Made by a program: the position numbers and the translations under genes
DNA from: Brachionus koreanus
Lineage: Eukaryota; Rotifera; Eurotatoria; Ploima; Brachionidae
DNA: 64,000 bases
Reading direction: 5' to 3'
NCBI GenBank assembly: GCA_016987375.1
Contig: PJRA01000524.1
Span: forward strand, 417,757-481,756
Notes under the pieces: generated by a model
Told to the model about the DNA's origin: nothing
What the model saw: only the letters and a program-made list of their open reading frames with translations
Databases searched by the model: none
In this document: positions 55,093 through 64,000 of the stretch, piece after piece
Layout: every line of letters begins with the position of its first letter
How positions within the stretch are numbered: the stretch's first letter is position 1

Positions 55093-55173
55093 TTTTAAAA
55101 GAAAATGTTTAATTTATCTTTAAAACTTTATTTGAAATTTTAATGAAAAATCAGCCGGGCTTTCTAGTGTTAA
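55093..55173. mobile_element. Right end of a second piggyBac-like TTAA element
   Basis: 81 bp match the right part of the 52804-53026 element almost exactly (AAAATCAGCCGGGCTTTCTA, then GTGTTAA; one small difference, TTTAAAAC for TTGATAAC). The TTAA end is at 55170-55173. Its left end falls in the assembly gap. Confidence 0.75.
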
Positions 55174-55212
55174 CTATATTTTGATTTTTATTTTATTTTT
55201 ATTTTTAATCTG

Positions 55213-55260
55213 AAGGAGCTAAAGCTCGGTACAGAAATACAAATAAATAAAATAATAAAA
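55213..55260 (+). repeat. LINE-like 3' end: hairpin plus AAT-rich tail
   Basis: GAGC-TAAA-GCTC (about 55216-55227) forms a small stem-loop. It is followed by GGTACAGAAATAC and an AAATAAATAAAATAATAAAA tail. This is the same design as at 14960-15001 and fits the 3' end of a CR1/L2-like LINE, probably the one whose RT fragment lies before the gap. Confidence 0.5.
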
Positions 55261-55271
55261 AATATTTAACT

Positions 55272-55517
55272 CTCTGAATCGATCAACACTCGACTATTCA
55301 CATGTTATTCTAAACACTGTTACCCAAAGAATCTCAAAGCACCTTCAATTTTTTCAAAATAAAATCCTTCGATCAATCAAACGTTTTCCATTTAAAAACC
55401 TCGACGGAGACTATACATTAAACTTTAAAAATCAATCTACTAGAAACAAGGCTAAAAAAACTATTTATCAAATTCGTCAAGGGTCACGGCCCTTAAATAA
55501 TTATTTAAATGAATAAA
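55272..55517 (+). pseudogene. Second LINE C-terminal fragment
   Basis: An 82-codon frame ends at TAA 55515-55517. It reads LNRSTLDYSHVILNTVTQRI, then KHLQFFQNKILRSIKRFPFK, and ends RQGSRPLNNYLNE. S.LDY, ..R...LQ..QNK.LRSI matches the LINE RT C-terminal region, as in 54289-54631, but the two are too different to be one copy. Its 5' part is missing, as in a 5'-truncated LINE. Confidence 0.62.
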
Positions 55518-55804
55518 AAGAAATAGATTTTGTAATAAAAAAAATCTACTTAAACAATGTTTCTTTTAATCATTCTATGGATTATTTGGATGTTTCAAAA
55601 ATAGTCAATGTGAAATTTTGACCAAATAGAATTACGAACAAAAATATGCTCTATTATTTCTTATTTCTATTTTTTTATTTCATAATGAAAATAGAACGAG
55701 ATTAAATGAAGACTAATGATGTAATTTAAAATGAATATTTAATTTTTAATGTTTATTATACTCTAATAAAAAATTTAATCAAAGCTATTAAATTAATAGC
55801 AGAT

Positions 55805-56877
55805 TTAAGTGAATCTGAATAATTTTGTTTGACCATTTTCAAATTCACCTATTCCAGGTGCTTTAATAAGTGGCTTATATTCCATTAAAGCATTTAATGT
55901 CAATGGAGGAAATTTATTAGAACTTTTAAGCATACTTTCTAAAATAAATATGTTATTTAAGATTTAAACAAGTTGAAAAATACCCTTTTTAATTTTAGAG
56001 TTTTCAAAAGGTTCATCTTCTTTTGACAATTTGATTGAATTTCTTTTCGGTTCATCATTCCAATTCAAATAATTTTGAAATGATGAATCCTCTAAAAATT
56101 TAAGTTTTAATCGTTTTTTTTCAACTTTTGACGTTCCATTTTGATTATTTAAACCAAAAATATTGTAATCAAATGATTTTCTGGATTTATTATAGTCAAT
56201 TGGGTTTGGCTTCTTAATTAATGAAAAACCATTCAAGTCAATTGGGAAATGCTTACATAGATAAGATTAAATTTTTTTTTTATTATTATTATAATTATTA
56301 AATTACATTTTTATTTTCTTGAACAGGAAGATATTTAACAATACTTGTGTTGCCATCCTCGTTATTATTATAAAAAGAGTCGGTTTTATTCATTATATTT
56401 GTTCTAACTTCGTTCATTTTGCTTGATCTATACATTAACTCTAGTTCATCTCTATACATTCTTGCTTTCATTACTCTTGACATGTTAATTGGATTTATTA
56501 CTTTGGCTATCTCTTCGTCTTGATTTAAAAGATTTTTATTGTTTCTCTCTTTTTTTATTGCTGCTAACTAAATGTCAATTAGTATAGGATACAAGATTTT
56601 TCAACTTTTACTTTAACTTCTGAATAGTAGTCTAAATTCTTATAAATAACATTATTTAAAGTATTTTAGAAATATAAAAATTAACTTGTAACTCTTTATA
56701 TAAATCAAAATTGTTCAATTTAGTATCCGAATTTTCTTTTATATTATCCCACAATGAATGAGCAAATAGTCCTCTTTGATTTCCTATTTCTATTTTTTCA
56801 TCAGTTCTTTCACTCTTTTTTTTATTCTGACTCGAATTTTTGCTTAATTTTAGGTCTTCTTCGACTATTGAATTCAT
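55805..56877 (-). CDS. Unrecognised protein, 4 exons, 284 aa
   Basis: Exons (minus): 56877-56686, 56567-56307, 56251-55984, 55938-55805. They sum to 855 nt. All junctions are GT..AG and in phase. The ATG at 56877 has an in-frame TAA 12 nt upstream. The protein is charged and probably mostly disordered or helical: GLFAHSLWDNIKENSD, INMSRVMKARMYRDELELMY, KKRLKLKFLEDSSFQNYLNW, FPPLTLNALMEYKPLIKAPG, ending KLFRFT. No enzyme motif, signal peptide or membrane span was seen. It lies 2.1 kb downstream of the CCDC66-like gene on the same strand. Splice consistency supports a real gene; the function is unknown. Confidence 0.62.
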
Positions 56878-57031
56878 TTGGTTCGCTTAATCTAAATTTC
56901 TTATTTTTATTAATTAAAACGTTTTAAAATATTATTTTAAATCCATAATTTTATTCCCTTAAAAACTAATATTTTATAAATTATTTAAAATTCAATAAAA
57001 AATTATTTTTAAATAGTTTATTTCAATAAAG

Positions 57032-57372
57032 GTAACTATAGCGATAGGTAATAAATTAGTCGATAATAATATAAATTTAGATGCAGCAATAAACAAAATT
57101 TCTCTTCTTACTTTGCCGGTTAAGATTGTAAACAAATTAGGATTAATAAATCAAATCAAAAAATATCATGGAAAATTCCTAGTAATTAAGAAAAAAAGAA
57201 ATACTAAATTATTTATTAATTATGCTACCTATGAATCCTCGAACTTTTCTTGAATTTGTCCGAGTATGAAATTCATTTAAACTTATATTCTACTTATCAT
57301 CCTGTTAATCCGTATAGCTTAGAAGCTTTATTCTATCCTAATGATGGCACACAGTTTTCTCAAAAACTTTGA
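57032..57372 (+). pseudogene. Unrecognised frame with one frameshift
   Basis: The plus strand reads IAIGNKLVDNNINLDAAINK, ISLLTLPVKIVNKLGLINQ and FLVIKKKRNTKLFINYATY to a TGA near 57252. Then, in another frame, it reads LNLSEYEIHLNLYSTYHPVN and PYSLEALFYPNDGTQFSQKL to a stop at about 57372. Composition is protein-like and the two pieces join with a single shift. No family was recognised; it could be a mobile-element ORF or a broken host exon. Confidence 0.3.
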
Positions 57373-57939
57373 ATTAACTTTTAATTTATTTAAATTAAAA
57401 AATTGAAAAATCTAATGATTTATTTTATTCATAAAAAATGTAGTTTGTGTTCAGACCCCGGTAGTTAGAACTGGAGCTTAATCCTTCCTTTCAGCCGCAT
57501 GAGACGTGAAAAATACGTGGATAAGTAATTGTGAAAATATTAATGAATATGGTCATTAAAAGGAAAAAAAATAAACTTTCTGCTACGATGCATTGTAACA
57601 GAGTGATCCATTCATTTCGAACACACTTAATTACAAATATCTCAGATATTTAACTAATCTCGTGATAAATATTGTGAAAGAATATTTAAAAAGAATTCAT
57701 ACATAAAATTTCATTATACATTTAAAGTTTACACGGCTTGGTGGAGGGAATTTGCCGCAAACATTTAAGGACCTTACTTAGGAAAAACCATAAATCAGCA
57801 CAATTATTTGCTTCAAAATATGTCTCAAAATTTTTAGTGGTCAAATCATCTACTACTATTTTCTTAAATTGAACAACTTCGCATACGGCTAATATGGTTC
57901 AATAATAGATGAGCACTAAATTTATGTACAAATTATGAT

Positions 57940-58045
57940 ATAGAAAATAACAAATATTAACAAATGGACTGAAAAGAAGGCTTTTGGCATTCAGTCAAGT
58001 CGGGGGAAATTCCCAAATTTATAGTTTTTAATAATAAAAAATGTA
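57940..58045. repeat. Dispersed repeat, copy 1
   Basis: GACTGAAAAGAAGGCTTTTG, then CAAGTC, then GGAAATTCCCAAATTTAT is shared with 63105-63215 at roughly 75% identity over ~100 bp. This copy lies downstream of the CCDC66-like gene and the other is inside one of its introns. Confidence 0.6.
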
Positions 58046-58083
58046 CAAATTTATTTATAAAAATCAATGACTATCTAGATCAT

Positions 58084-58255
58084 CTGAACTTAAATCCATT
58101 CGATTATTTTTTATGGGAATATATTATGTCTATAAATCGATGTCTAAAAGTTTAGATGATTTAAAAGCAAAGATTGAGAGAGAGAGGTTAAAAAATTTTA
58201 AAGAAAAATAAAATTTAGTAATTAAGACCAAAGGTGGTTCCTTTGAAAATAAAAA
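58084..58255 (+). pseudogene. Mariner-type transposase C-terminal remnant
   Basis: The plus strand reads LNLNPFDYFLWEYIMS near 58084-58131, SKSLDDLKAKIERE after a frameshift, and IKTKGGSFENK at about 58220-58255. LNP.DYFLW is the last catalytic-Asp motif of DD34-37D transposases, and KGGHFE-like motifs close many mariner proteins. Only the end is recognisable and it is frameshifted. Confidence 0.55.
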
Positions 58256-58980
58256 AATACACTTATATTTCAAAAAAATTCTTATTTTGTGGGCAGAAAA
58301 CTCATTAGACTCTTCTTCTGGATATTCTTATTTGGTAATCTTCCAAAAAAATGAGCAATTGAGCGACGTAGATGATTATCAAAAGGAGAAATGCCTGATC
58401 TTTATGCTGAATTCTTCGTTTTAAAAGCATTGTCTTTTCACGTGTGTCTAATTGATTTCTGTTATTATATAAATTTGTATAAAATTTTCATTTTATAGAA
58501 ATTTTTAGAATTTAATAGACAAAAAATCGTCATTTATTAACTTTGTTAAAATGATTACCATATATGGCTGATTATAGAGGAGGCACTCATCTCCTTTTTT
58601 AGTACCATTTTGAGTAACAGCTCCTAACTGACACAGAAATTACTTTATCAAGTTGACGATCTACACAGCAATTATTACACATTTCAAAAATGTTTCCTTT
58701 CTTTTTGTATCTCTTTTTCTTTTTAAGGTCCTGCCGAGATATATTCATCCCTATATTAGGTAGTATATTTTTGCTTTTTATTTATTAATACAAACATGCA
58801 TAAAATTTTAGAAAATAATTTTAGTATTTTTTATTTAATATCATTTGTATTTAACAATAAAATTGTTAGCATCTATTTAAGATATTCATTTGATTGATTT
58901 AACACAAGTTAACAGAATAATTAGTCTAAAAAAATTATATTTATTTAAAAATTTGATCGAATAATTTTTATCAAAAAAAA

Positions 58981-61900
58981 TTAATCAAAATTTTCATTTG
59001 AGTCATTGTATATTGAAGATGCTATTTCTTTTTGCTTGTTCATCAATGACTTAATTGAATTAGAAATTATTTAAAGTTAAATTTATAAGAATAAAGAGCA
59101 ATTATTACTTGTTTCAAACTTGCCAATTGATTTAAAATTTGTTCTTGTCTTGGCGTTGGGTTGTTTTTTACAAGACCATTATTTAGTAATGGATCCTAAA
59201 ATTAAAAATTATTCATATTAAACTTTTAATTTTTATTTATTTCAGCATTTTCTTTAAATAATACAAATTCAGGCATAAAGTAAACAAAACTGATTTTCAA
59301 CATACATTATTAACTGAATGTGATCTTTCTGTTACCATAAGCTCTATAAATTGTAATATTTTCATTTATGATATATTAAAAAAAAGACAAACAAATAAAA
59401 GCGTTCGTACTGTGTGGAAAATCATATATTACTTATCTTTAAATCTTAATTAATAGTGAAAATCACCTATGAGTTACCATAAAATATAGTTAAGCATTTA
59501 ATACAGGTATCAAGTGAAATTTATTGTTAAATGATCCTCAAAAAAAATTAATTAAAAATTTTTGGACACATTAAACCAGACTTGTTTTTAAGTCTCAAAA
59601 ATTTAAGTCAAAGTTATGCCTTGACTTTTAAATTCAAAGATTAAGAGCCAATTTTCAGCAAAAAAAAGTTAAATTTAATTAAATAATTGAAATGTTGAGT
59701 CAAGGTTCGCACTTAGCAGTACTACTCTACTTTTTGGCCAGGGCTCCCAAACCCCAAATATCTCTTGTTCAAATCAGACTTTTTATATATAACAGTTTTA
59801 AGTCTAAGTCATAAAAATTTAAGTCAAAGTTATCACTTAAAAAGAGAAAAAAAATTTTAAGTCTTTGACTTGACTTAAGATTTGTGCTTTAAAAACAAGT
59901 CTGCATTATACAGAATTAAGTGAAAGTAAATTATTAGATGCTAGATCCAACTCACATCACACATTTAGCCCATTTACCCTAACACCATTATTAATGAATT
60001 TAAAAGATCAGTTCTAGAAAAATTTGAAAACCAAGTTACAATTAATTCTAGTTGTTGTTGAGTCGAATTAGTCCAAATTTAAATTTCCAATTTGAATAAA
60101 TTTTTTTTATTTAATTTTATAAAAAATAAAATAAAATAAAATAAAATTTCAATAACCTACTTTAATGTGGCTCCGGTTACTATATCCATCATAAGTATAT
60201 CCATAATCTGATGGTCTCATATTTTGTATATACGCCTTAAAAAACATGTTTGTAAAAATGTTCATTCAGTTGAAAAATAATTATTATTTCTTTCGACTAT
60301 TTTGCTTATTACTTAATTTATTTCAATATGTATTTAAATCATGTCAATTATTAATATCATATCTAACTTTTTATTAAGTAAGCAATATTAATTAATAGAC
60401 TTTGTACTTAAAGAATTTCTTTAATGCTAAATAATACTATTTTTACTTGTCTGGCTTTTTCTCTATCTCGTTTGGTTGCTGACGACTCTCTTGATGGTGG
60501 AACTGGCGATCCAGCATGAACAGGATCTAAAATTTCATTGGTACGCATAAACGGCACAAAACCGTAGTTTGAATTTTCTTGATTAGTAAAAAAATCATCT
60601 TTAATTTTTAAATCAGATTTATTTATTGAACGATCATCTTTTAAATAGAAATCCTCATCTTCTTCGTAAATTGGATTGTTGGCTAAATTTTTGCTCAATA
60701 AATTCATAATTGATTCATTTTGCATTTTTTTTTCATTTTTTGTACTTTTTACATTAAAATTTTCACCTACACCAACATTGTCCATTTTAACAAGGCTAAC
60801 ATTATCTTCGTTAGATAGATCTGATCTATTGCTATGCATATTATCTCTTTTTTCTTTTGATCTAATTTTTTCACGTTGATTAAAATTTTTATAATACTCG
60901 ATTCTTTTATTTTTCCTTTCTTCAGCTTTTTGAGCTCGTTCAGCATAGAATGGATCCTTTTGGGAATTTGATACAGCTTTTTTACCCTTTGGATTTTTGT
61001 AATTCCAAATCGGTTTTCCATCTTTCCCTATTCCAGTCTTTACTTTTTCACTCATTTCATTGCTTTTTTCAAATTTGTTCTTTAGTTCTCTTTGATCATA
61101 ATTATTTCTTTCTCTATCAATCAAGTTTTCTTTAGTGTTATCAACATTTTTTAAAAGCAATCTTAAATCGTCATTTGTTATTTCTGCTGGTAAGCCAGCA
61201 GTATTTTCTCTAAGCAGTTTGAATAATCGTTGTATTGTTTCACCATCAGATTTTCTATCTTTGTTTTCTACCACCATTCTATTCGATGTATAACCATAGC
61301 CTTTATCAAAGTTGACTTCATTAGTGTTTCTTTCAGACAAGTGTGATTTATTATTGTTCGTTCGACTTGACTCCATAAATTTAAATTCAGCCATGTTATT
61401 AGCTGTTTGAGAATCCACCTCCCTGATTAGATGTTCGGGATTTCCAGTTAATTTAGCTTTAAGCTCAGAAAATTTTCTTTCTAGTTGAGATGTATCATGT
61501 CCTCCTTTTTGTAAACGTTTTAGCAATTTTTTATGCTTCTCTTCAGCAGCAGCTAGCTCAGCTTCTTGCATTTTTCTATAAATTTCTTGAGATCGAGTTT
61601 CAGTAATATTACTACGCATTGTCTTTGTTTCTTGATCGTATTTGTTATACTCTCCTTGAAGAACTGAAGGCGACACGTCTGTTTCAGGTTGCCTAGAAGA
61701 ATTGAGTATTTTTTCAAAATTCTGATAGTGTAAATTTTGCTTTTTTCGCTCTTCGTTTAATTTACTAGTTTCCTTAAGCTCTAAAGCTTCACTTTCAATC
61801 TTGATGTTATTTAAATTTTGAATTTCTTCTTCAATCATTTTTATTCTCTTTTTTTCAGCAATTTGAGCCTCTATATCTAATTTATGCTGGAGACTTTGTT

Positions 61901-64000
61901 TTTTTTTTCGCTCTAATTCATCTATTTGGGCTGGATCAAGCAAATTTCGGGTTCTGCCAAACGATTTTTCTTCAAAAGTTTTTTGCTCTTGAGTAAAAGG
62001 CGAAAGGTTATCTGGAAATTTTTGCTTCGGCGAAAGTTTCATTTCAATTATTTTTCCTTTTTTTTGCTCCTCTAACTCCTGTAGCCATTTTTTGCGTTCT
62101 AATTCTTTGGCCTTTTTTATTTCATCATCATAGGTGACGCCCTTTAGAAAAATTCATGAATTTATTGAAATTTAACAAGATTGATACAAAATAAAAAAAC
62201 GTACTCCAAAAGAAATAGAAGTTCTCATGGCGGGAGGAACTCTTGACTGATCTAACTTGATTTTATTTTCTTCAAATTTAGAATTATTTGTTAAATTTTT
62301 TTCTTCACTTTTAAGAGAATTTTCCACAGCTGTAATTTCATCAATTTGTTGTTTTATTCTTTTAAATTCTTCTAATTGATCGATTTTATTAGAATTTTTG
62401 TAGTTATAATCATCAGACAAAGCTAAAGTATTTCTCTCTTTTTCAATGCCTGTCATAAATTTCTTTTTATCTGATATTTCGTCTTGGATATTATTTGTTT
62501 CGATGTGTAAATTTCTTGAATTATCAAGGCTGTTTAAGCTGTTTGATTTTCTTAATAAATTAACCAAAGATTCTTGCTTTGTTGGATCATATTCCAAATT
62601 CTTGATTGACCCGCCAAATTTGTTCAAATCACTTTGAATATCTAAATTTAATAAAATAATTAAATCTAAAGCTTCTAATAAAATTATTTTACTGAATAGC
62701 TTAAGTGAATTTTGCTTATAAATTTTTCTATTATTTTTTAAATGCTATAAAATTATTTAATTAACCGGAATGGGAAAATGTGTGTTCTTTCTTGTGTGAA
62801 AACAAATTAATGACGTATTTCATTAATTTTTACAAGCCAAAGAAAACTTTTATCATAATAAAACATAATCGATACTGATCAAGAAGAAGTGTAATGGATT
62901 AAAAAGGTCTAAATAAAGGATCAATTCATGCTCTTTATGTGCCAAGAATTATTTTTATAAACAAAATATTTTTTTAAAAAAAAGGAAACTTTTTATCTAA
63001 AATAATTTAATTTATTTGCTTTCTGTTACGAACTAAAGCTCTTTCAATCTTTAATCTTAAAATTTTAAACACTTCTAAATTACTTTATTTTAAATTTTTG
63101 TTGATAAACTAAATAACAAACAGCATTAGCAATAGGGCTGAAAAGAAGGCTTTTGTGGTTCGGACAAGTCCAAGGAAATTCCCAAATTTATTTTTCTAAT
63201 AAAAATAATAATAAAGCTCTTTTCATAGTTTATACATTTTAAGCAACCCTCCTATATTTGTGGTTAGTTGCATATGAGGGAATCTGTTAGAAAAATCTTA
63301 GGCCAACACTTGATTCAAATATTTTTGCGCTTGGAAAATTAATGAGTAAAAAATTACTGTGGCCTGTTTTTTTTTTCATCAAAAAATCAGCGATTTCATT
63401 TGATGTCTTCGTTTCTGGACTTGAATTAAACGCATTTTGATTATATCTTATAATTTCATTAGACACCTTCCTCTGTTCTAATTCTCTTTTTTCTCTTTCT
63501 TCTTTTATTTCCGCCATTTAATTTAAAAACAGAACTATTTTAAATGAATTTACCTCTCTCTTTTTGCCACTGAATTTTTTTCTTCTCTGTTAACGATAAT
63601 TTATTAGGCACTAAATCATTTTGAAAATTTTCCTTTTGAACTTGATTTGAAAAACTATTGGGATAAAAACGCTTTGGCGACACACTTTTTAACGAGTCGT
63701 AATTCTCTTGTTGATTTAACTTTTCCAACAGATCCTTATCTTGCTGCCATTTTAATTTCTTCTTTTCAATCAAACTCAATCTATTTCTATCATTATTCAT
63801 ATTTAGTTTGTTTTCATCGAATTCACTTTCATTAACATTAGATTCAAAGTTAGCTATTGTGGATTCACTTTTTTTAAACTTTGAATGAGAGCTAATGCTT
63901 TCTTCTTGGCCATAATAATTATTTTTATGTGTTATTTGTTCTTTTGGCTCGAAAGAATTGTTTTTAAGAGGTTGTTGACTTTTTTGAATTTGCTCTAGGA
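58981..64000 (-). CDS. CCDC66: CCDC66-like centrosomal/ciliary coiled-coil protein (5' end outside window)
   Basis: Visible exons (minus): >64000-63554, 63501-63358, 62641-62205, 62141-60447, 60235-60161, 59341-59306, 59195-59109, 59049-58981, all in phase (about 996 aa seen). Features: LSLIEKKKLKWQQDKD and a second LSLTEKKKIQWQKE, PPAMRTSISFG, KKWLQELEEQKKGKI, LLDPAQIDELERKKKQ followed by a long helical IEAQIAEKKRIKMIEEEIQ coil, EAELAAAEEKHKKLLKRLQK with GGHDTSQLE, then disordered KDGKPIWNYKNPKGKK and a GSPVPPSRESS tail. LLDPAQ(L)EERE..R and the RTS(L)TFG box fit CCDC66, a microtubule-binding protein of centriolar satellites and cilia. CSPP1 is the main alternative. The 36-nt exon (acceptor ATAGAG) is the least certain. 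Confidence 0.75.
59577..59905. repeat. MITE-like element in CCDC66-like intron
   Basis: AGACTTGTTTTTAAGTC near 59578 and TTAAAAACAAGTCT near 59890 form terminal inverted repeats (14 bp exact). Internal AAGTCAAAGTTA motifs repeat several times (about 59604, 59821), plus TTTGACTTGACTTAAG near the right end. It is inside the 819-bp intron between 60161 and 59341. Confidence 0.7.
63105..63215. repeat. Dispersed repeat, copy 2 (intronic)
   Basis: Matches 57940-58045 in the same orientation: GGCTGAAAAGAAGGCTTTTG, CAAGTC, GGAAATTCCCAAATTTAT. It lies in the 716-bp intron between exons 63358 and 62641 of the CCDC66-like gene. Confidence 0.6.

Larger units (their letters stand above)
56878..58980. other. 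Intergenic region with transposon remnants
   Basis: It contains an unrecognised frame (57032-57372), mariner-type C-terminal remnants (58084-58255) and a dispersed repeat (57940-58045). The remainder is AT-rich with no supported gene. Confidence 0.5.

Noticed and set aside
54529..55098. 189-codon frame across the N gap
   Set aside because: Most of it is unknown sequence; only the first 34 codons are real and belong to a LINE fragment.
60676..61135. Plus-strand and alternate minus frames within the CCDC66-like exon
   Set aside because: Other-frame shadows of the large 60447-62141 exon.

Overview
This is a very AT-rich (roughly 75-80% by eye) eukaryotic window with small introns, many around 50 nt, and GT..AG splice sites. 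All recognisable genes are animal orthologues: WDR7, a BIG-type ARFGEF, Integrator subunit INTS1, DNAJC7 and a CCDC66-like protein. The AT bias, compact genes and mixed transposon load suggest an invertebrate metazoan. A monogonont rotifer such as Brachionus is plausible, but that is inference. Two assembly gaps are present (21290-21325 and 54632-55092).

Layout. 1-1450 is the decayed pol of a Ty3/gypsy retrotransposon on the minus strand. 1450-15400 is gene-poor: unrecognised decayed frames near 4-4.5 kb, a decayed Tc1/mariner (DD37D-type) element with ~265-bp terminal inverted repeats (5055-6571), directly followed by a ~6 kb satellite array (6571-12620) whose core is 30 apparently identical 132-bp units, then a decayed KDZ-type transposase frame and a LINE-like 3' end. 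15443-41280 holds three large minus-strand genes head to tail: WDR7 (17 exons, 1493 aa), ARFGEF (11 exons, 1815 aa) and INTS1 (11 exons, 2163 aa). Exon sums for all three are exact multiples of 3 and lengths match the families. INTS1 is divergent from plus-strand DNAJC7 (42164-44012, 497 aa). A second plus-strand gene, a 14-exon WD-repeat protein (46440-52754, 1440 aa), follows. 52.8-55.5 kb is a nest of transposon debris (piggyBac-like TTAA elements, LINE fragments). A small unrecognised 4-exon gene (55805-56877) and a CCDC66-like gene (58981 to beyond 64000) lie on the minus strand.

The genes are housekeeping or cytoskeletal/ciliary and do not form one pathway: endosome-lysosome acidification (WDR7), Golgi/TGN Arf activation (ARFGEF), snRNA and transcription processing (INTS1), Hsp70/Hsp90 co-chaperoning (DNAJC7), and a possible centrosome/cilium pair (WD-repeat protein, CCDC66-like). 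No prokaryotic operon, CRISPR or phage system was seen. The most unusual structure is the homogenised satellite array: its amplified variant alone carries a perfect 8-bp dyad, and its edge coincides with a transposon end.
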